Origin: GCA-002722245 sp964230605
GTDB taxonomy: Bacteria > Bacteroidota > Bacteroidia > Flavobacteriales_C > GCA-002722245
Reading direction: 5' to 3'
NCBI GenBank assembly: GCA_964230605.1
Contig: CAXRIN010000045.1
Coordinates: 1-26,985, forward strand
DNA length: 26,985 bases
Positions 22,655 to 26,985 of this stretch are shown here, piece by piece (positions within the stretch are counted from its first letter, which is position 1; each line of letters begins with the position of its first letter). The notes beneath the pieces were generated by a model, which made no database searches, was not told the origin of the DNA, and was given only the letters and a program-made list of their open reading frames with translations. A program made the translations under genes and the position numbers.

Positions 22655-24943
22655 TTATTTAATAATCTTATACGTTTTTCGAACTCCATCTAGATTTAGC
22701 TTAACAAAATAAACACCTGACTTCAATTGACCTGTATCAATCACCATTCTTCCGCAGGTCTGAATTTTATTATAAACAATGCTACCTTTTACATCAGTAA
22801 TCACGACATTAAACTCACTATTTAGATCTTCAATAAACAATGTTCCATTTACAGGATTTGGATAAATCTTAACGTTTTCAAATAACTCCTCAGCGCTTTC
22901 AAGTCCTGGCGAACAACCTCTAATTCTGTCGCCAAAATCAACACAATAATCCAACGATGCTATTTCAGTGGTTTCATTATCCAAGTCAACTTCATATATA
23001 GTATCAGAATGCAACCCTTCGTAATCTATCGTAACCTTATACCTTCCTTCCGGAAGATTCCCGAAATAATAATACCCATTTTCATCAGTCGTAGTACGAG
23101 CAACAGTATTTCGCGAAGGAGGAATCCTATCCAAAATAACATCTAGTCCTGGAATAGGATCAGTCCCTAAAACTTTATTAGTACCTCCTGTCTCAGTTAT
23201 AGTTCCCGATAAATTATAGCTACCCGCCTCCAAAGGCATTATTTTTCTCGGAACGATATTTTTAACATATGCCGCACAAGAATCTGCCAATTTAAAAGCG
23301 AGCGTATCATCCCATCTTAAAGTCCCATTATGGTAGGATGTTATAAAATTAGGATCGGTAGGAATAATTTTCAACCAATACTCATCTGCATATTCAATAC
23401 TATTCAATAGATAAAAACCATTACTCGAGATAGGTACACTAATTATTTCATCAAAAAGTGTACTAGCCGAAACATCTGCATAAACTTCCACACTCCCACT
23501 TTTCAACGTGTCGGTACCATTGGTTACATAACCTTCAATATCGGCGGTATGATAGCTCGGCAAAGTCATCTCAGCAGCTCCCATCCATTGATTTGAAGTT
23601 GATCTTGTTACTCCGTTATAATCAACAGCCAATTTATCGATATAATTAGAAGTTCTAAAATCAATAGGCATTCCGCAATATGGAGTTAAATCATATTGAT
23701 TGTTTCTAAAAGTAAATGATGAATTATATACTGAATTGGCATCAAGAACTGGAGTTCCTGATTTCCAATCAGAAAATGAAGCGACCACTCCCAAATCATT
23801 CAAAGCGAATGGACCACCTTTATTTGAATAACCGTTAAAATCCCATTCAATGCTTGACCCCATGCCTGTATACTGAATTAATTTATAAGCTGAATCATTA
23901 ACCACTAGATTATTTTTTATCTCTACATTATCTAATTCGTAAAATCTTATTGTTTGTTCGGATTTGTTGGCATTGTAAAAAGTATTGTGAGAAATATAAA
24001 CCCCCTTTGAATAAAAAGCAAGAAAGGGAGTTCCCATAGGAGTTGATATCATATTGTTTACTACATATATTGAATCAACCATGGCGTCATAATCATGATA
24101 AGTAATATTAATACCAAAACGACCTGCAGAATAAATTTTATTCCGATCAATTAACACCTTCCCTTCCAAGAGCGATAAATAAACACTTGTCAAATCACTT
24201 TGAAAATCGCTTTGAAAATCGCTTTGAAAATTAATTTCATTATTTGAAATTTCCAGTTCTGATTGAAAAACTGCTGTTAAAGAATTCCATTTTTGATCTT
24301 CGAAAAAATTGTACTTAACAACGTTTCCAAATTCTACTAAACCACTTTCACCTGTCAAGACAATTCCTATTCCACCTCCAATAATTCTATTTTTTAAAAA
24401 CTGATTAAACTGCTCTTTTTCACCAGAACGGTAGGAATTAATAACCGCTGTACTATCTCCTTTTGAAATAACAGAGCTAGGGGCTATAAACTTACAGTTT
24501 TCAATTCGATTATAGCTAGCGCCATTTGTTAACAATATATGCCCACAGAAATTTAAAGAAGAAGTATTGAAAGAGATATTCTTAATTGAAACCCTTTCGC
24601 AACCATTTAACTTAATCAAAAAGTTGTTGGTAGAATCTGGTGAATCAAGTGAAATTAAAACATCTTCCAGATTACCTGAGGAAGACGTAAAAACAACTGT
24701 ATCAGTTGCTGATGCTCCAGAAAATGGATTTATGGATACTCTTTCAGCGTAGGTGTTAGGTGAAATTTTGAATTTTACGCTACCCGTAATTCCCTTTAAA
24801 TTCAAACTGTCAACAGCCGCGGATAAAGTAGCAAAATCACCACTACTCCCTATGGTGTATACGCCTTCCAATTGGGCATTAACAGAAAAGACTGAGAAGA
24901 AGAGTAGTAAAAATGTAATAGGTAATTTATTGAAAAATCTCAT
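22655..24943 (-). CDS. Type IX-secreted beta-helix protein
   Basis: Large cargo protein of the type IX secretion system, 762 residues from the ATG (MRFFNKLPITFLLLFFSVFSVNAQ, a signal peptide). A TTG two codons earlier is open but not needed. Residues about 25-440 look like a right-handed parallel beta-helix: repeated short strands and Asn-rich turns such as ISNNEINF, YVVNNMIS, YISHNTFYNANK and VEIKNNLVV. Next come a carboxypeptidase-regulatory-like segment (DIEGYVTNGTDTLKSGSVEV) and an SdrD-type B domain (PGLDVILDR, TTDENGYYYFGNLPEGRYKVT). The end is a type A sorting domain (KIYPNPVNGTLFIEDL ... GVYFVKLNLDGVRKTYKIIK). Surface anchoring or release is expected. The helix may bind or act on polysaccharide, but no catalytic residues can be claimed. 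Three tandem FQSD units lie near residue 239. Confidence 0.88.
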   Translation of the reverse strand: MRFFNKLPITFLLLFFSVFSVNAQLEGVYTIGSSGDFATLSAAVDSLNLKGITGSVKFKISPNTYAERVSINPFSGASATDTVVFTSSSGNLEDVLISLDSPDSTNNFLIKLNGCERVSIKNISFNTSSLNFCGHILLTNGASYNRIENCKFIAPSSVISKGDSTAVINSYRSGEKEQFNQFLKNRIIGGGIGIVLTGESGLVEFGNVVKYNFFEDQKWNSLTAVFQSELEISNNEINFQSDFQSDFQSDLTSVYLSLLEGKVLIDRNKIYSAGRFGINITYHDYDAMVDSIYVVNNMISTPMGTPFLAFYSKGVYISHNTFYNANKSEQTIRFYELDNVEIKNNLVVNDSAYKLIQYTGMGSSIEWDFNGYSNKGGPFALNDLGVVASFSDWKSGTPVLDANSVYNSSFTFRNNQYDLTPYCGMPIDFRTSNYIDKLAVDYNGVTRSTSNQWMGAAEMTLPSYHTADIEGYVTNGTDTLKSGSVEVYADVSASTLFDEIISVPISSNGFYLLNSIEYADEYWLKIIPTDPNFITSYHNGTLRWDDTLAFKLADSCAAYVKNIVPRKIMPLEAGSYNLSGTITETGGTNKVLGTDPIPGLDVILDRIPPSRNTVARTTTDENGYYYFGNLPEGRYKVTIDYEGLHSDTIYEVDLDNETTEIASLDYCVDFGDRIRGCSPGLESAEELFENVKIYPNPVNGTLFIEDLNSEFNVVITDVKGSIVYNKIQTCGRMVIDTGQLKSGVYFVKLNLDGVRKTYKIIK
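24194..24229 (-). repeat. Three tandem 12-bp units inside the beta-helix gene
   Basis: ATCACTTTGAAA is followed by two copies of ATCGCTTTGAAA with period 12, encoding (FQSD)3 on the minus strand. Twelve bases keep the frame, so copy number could change by slippage without breaking the protein. Confidence 0.8.
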
Positions 24944-25034
24944 AATCAAAGCCTTAAGGAGTTCGTAAGTACGTAGATTAACGTAAATAGTTTCCTTTTA
25001 ACTCATAAAAATCAACCCAGTCATTTTACTCGTA

Positions 25035-25056
25035 TTGGCCGATGAGAATCGACCAA
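25035..25056. promoter_or_regulatory. Dyad in the divergent intergenic region
   Basis: TTGGCCGAT (25035-25043) and ATCGACCAA (25048-25056) pair at eight of nine positions around a GAGA tetraloop. It lies between the divergent beta-helix gene (start 24943) and the broken sensor gene. Outer arms TTTCCTTTT (24991-24999) and AAAAGGAAA (25060-25068) also match inversely. It may be an operator or the stem of a short RNA. No T-run follows closely, so it does not look like a terminator. Apart from this I see nothing in 24944-25176: no tRNA, and no TAnnTTTG box that I could find. Confidence 0.4.
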
Positions 25057-25176
25057 CTCAAAAGGAAATTTTTCTTAAATATCTACCTCCAACAATTACT
25101 AAATAAATACTAACTGTAGTAACATCATTATCCATTTAAGCGTATCTCCCTTTCAAAATCTGTTAAACTGATAAAC

Positions 25177-26852
25177 GTTAAAACCATATTCAAAAGCTCG
25201 GTCATCAAACTATTGGTGACGTTTGTTCTTGTTTTAAGTATTCAAAACTCATTTGCTCAAAAGTATCCCTTCAGGAATTACAGTGCTACAGATGGTTTAA
25301 ATGCCAATCAGGCTCTTTCCATTTTTCAAAACGATGACAGAATGCTTTGGGTTGGAACAATGGAAGGTATTAACCTCTTTGATGGTATAAGATTTACCTC
25401 CCCAAAGTTTCTAAATGAAATCCGAAAAAAAGTTATCTATGATATTTCGAAAATAAACAATGAAATATTCATAGGAACCTCAACTGGACTTTACATTTGG
25501 AATGATCATCAATTAACATCTATCAAGGACAATCAAGGAGATCCTTTACATTACGTTTATAAATCCTTCAAAGATTCTGATGGAACCATATGGATAGGTA
25601 CTGAAAAAGGCTTAAAAGTTTATAAAAATGGAGTCGCGGAATCCAGCAAAATAAATATTTTCCTCGGATCAGAATCTGTGTACAACATTTGCGAAACTAA
25701 ACCTGGCGAACTTTGGTTTTGCTCAAAAACGATTGGATTATTCAAATACAACGGACAAGAAACTAAGCAATATTTAAATCTCTTTCATCCCTTTTCTTTT
25801 GTCGCTGGAGTTCTTTCTAAAAACGACTCAACAATTTGGGCTACTAGCAGATATGGTCTTTATGAAATCACTTCTAATAGCGTTAAACGGATAAAAACCG
25901 CTCTACCAATTGATATAAGTTTTTATGACATTAAACAGACATCAAATGGAGATATTTGGCTTTCATCAATTGATGGTATTCAAGTTTACAGGGAAAATAA
26001 GTTCACTTTTCTAACAGAAGAAAATGGTCTGAACCACAAAACCATCTTAAAAGTTTTTGAAGACAAAGAAAAAACACTTTGGTTTCTATCTCCTAATAAA
26101 GGGCTTTCACAATTAATAAATGAAAAGATGGTTTTATGGACTTCTAATGACAAAACCAACAAAACAGTTTCTAAGATTTCCCAAAAAAATGAAGACGAAT
26201 TCATAATTGTTAACGCTAACGGAGCAAGTATTTACAACATAAATCATACACCAAACTTAATAACCTCCCAAACTCAATAGACAAAGATTATTTATCGTGC
26301 TTTCATGACACAGCTGTGAACATCACATACTTTGGTTTTAATGAGGGCTTGATAATTCATGACGGGAAAAACCACAGCATCAAAAAACCCAAAACAGAAA
26401 ACTATGAGCTCCGAAAAATATTTGATATCCATAAGCAAGACGACGGTTCATTGATTCTTGCAACTTCCAAAGGAATTGGAGTTTATGAAAACGGTGAAAT
26501 CAAACCTTTTAAATCCTCTCAAAATATTGAAGATTATGTTTTGGACATTAATGAAAGTCCTGACGGCAATTTGTATTTCGGTAGCGATGAAGGTTTGCTT
26601 CAATTAACACCTCAAAATGAGTTAATCCATTTCTCTAAAGAATATAATTTCAATGTTGGTAGAATTCGTCAAACTACAAATGACTCCCAAGGAAACCTTT
26701 GTATTGCCAGCGATGAAGGGCTTTATAAAAAAGTGGGTAATCAAGTTGAAAAAATAAATTCCATAAAAACCAATGAAGTAATCCAATCTATTGTTTTCGA
26801 TAATAAAAATAGATTGTGGGCAGGTTTACGAACAGGATTTCTACAAACCTGA
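25177..26852 (+). pseudogene. Broken two-component-type beta-propeller sensor gene
   Basis: The protein begins with a signal peptide (VTFVLVLSIQNSFAQ) and then has about twelve propeller repeats of roughly 40 residues, such as MLWVGTMEGINLFDG, TIWIGTEKGLKVYKNG, DIWLSSIDGIQVYREN and NLYFGSDEGLLQLTPQ. They resemble the Reg_prop repeats of hybrid sensor kinases. It appears broken in three ways. No ATG precedes the signal peptide: open sequence VKTIFKSSVIKLL extends upstream to 25123 with GTT where Met would fit, leaving only TTG or GTG (25213, 25216). Frame 1 stops at 26278-26280, while the repeats continue in another frame through SIDKDYLSCF. The gene ends inside the IS terminal repeat (TGA at 26850-26852). 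No Y_Y_Y, membrane, kinase or DNA-binding part remains. Confidence 0.72.
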
Positions 26853-26859
26853 GCTCGAT
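26846..26859 (-). repeat. Terminal inverted repeat of the right IS
   Basis: On the minus strand ATCGAGCTCAGGTT, one base after the transposase stop, matches the left IS end at 12 of 14 positions. The propeller reading frame enters it and stops at the TGA within it, so it also marks where the sensor gene was cut. Confidence 0.6.
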
Positions 26860-26860
26860 T

Positions 26861-26985
26861 CTAAAAAATAGTTAATTGGCATGTCTTAATTTCTTGAAAT
26901 TTAATCTTCGGTTTTTTAGGGAAGAAAGAATATGCAATTAAAGCTGCAATAGTATTTACAATAAATCCCTTAAAAGATCTATGTC
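26861..26985 (-). CDS. Transposase C-terminus, IS982-like (5' partial)
   Basis: Forty residues and a TAG stop (26861-26863), open to the window edge. The sequence HRSFKGFIVNTIAALIAY followed by SFFPKKP matches the left-end fragment along its whole hydrophobic core. The HRS at its start fits the C-terminal pattern I recall from IS982-family DDE transposases. The catalytic Asp/Glu residues are outside the window. It is convergent with the broken sensor gene, with its stop eight bases from that gene's TGA. Confidence 0.6.
   Translation of the reverse strand, partial: HRSFKGFIVNTIAALIAYSFFPKKPKIKFQEIKTCQLTIF

Larger units (their letters stand above)
26846..26985 (-). mobile_element. End of a second insertion sequence, IS982-like (partial)
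   Basis: This is the terminal 140 bases of an insertion sequence that continues beyond the window. It contains the transposase C-terminus and its end repeat, and points inward, opposite to the left element. It differs from the left copy at many DNA positions, so the two are relatives and not a recent duplicate pair. It was inserted into the propeller sensor gene. Confidence 0.7.

Noticed and set aside
26267..26273. CCCAAAC as a programmed -1 frameshift site in the sensor gene
   Set aside because: The heptamer is not in the right phase: in the incoming frame the codons are TCC CAA ACT, so tandem slippage on CCA AAC does not apply. A one-base loss is simpler.
1..26985. tRNA, rRNA, CRISPR array or replication origin
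   Set aside because: The intergenic gaps are short and I saw no cloverleaf, no regularly spaced repeats with spacers and no DnaA-box cluster.

Overview
The window is AT-rich bacterial DNA that most resembles a member of the Bacteroidota, probably order Flavobacteriales. The clues are an alternative complex III (act) operon joined to an A1-type cytochrome c oxidase, the order SPOR protein / infB / nusA / rimP, a type IX secretion C-terminal sorting domain, TAnnTTTG-type -7 promoter boxes, and start codons without Shine-Dalgarno motifs. The species cannot be named from the sequence.

Layout. Positions 1-134 are the tail of an insertion sequence (transposase C-terminus plus terminal inverted repeat). 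From 206 to 12137, all on the minus strand and transcribed right to left, lies one eight-gene respiratory operon: actA, actB, actC, actD, actE, actF, coxB, coxA. Gaps between genes are 11-45 bases. Its upstream region (12138-12458) carries a -7 box, a dyad and three copies of a 10-bp element. Further right on the minus strand are a SPOR-domain protein (12459-13004) and the rimP-nusA-infB operon (17544-13059). That operon has terminator-like hairpins just upstream of rimP and between nusA and infB.

From 17719 the genes are mixed: a secreted protein of unknown function (-), recX (+), a lipoprotein (-) whose stop codon interlocks with that of recX, gcvP (+) and a large beta-helix T9SS cargo protein (-). 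Then comes a broken beta-propeller sensor gene (+) with no normal start codon, a frameshift near 26270, and an end inside the terminal repeat of a second insertion sequence (26846-26985).

How the genes work together. ActABCDEF oxidises menaquinol and passes electrons through its haem c subunits to the CuA site of CoxB and the haem a3-CuB site of CoxA, conserving energy as a proton gradient. RimP, NusA and IF2 serve 30S maturation, transcription elongation/termination and translation initiation. GcvP is the decarboxylating subunit of glycine cleavage.

The two window ends are related to each other. Both hold the C-terminus of the same transposase family followed at once by a matching 14-bp end repeat, facing inward. 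The least explained signals are the repeated element upstream of actA, the helical insertion and the changed metal-site residue in CoxB, the leader hairpins of the rimP operon, and the inverted repeat that brackets the gcvP promoter. I did not find a clearly new multi-gene system.
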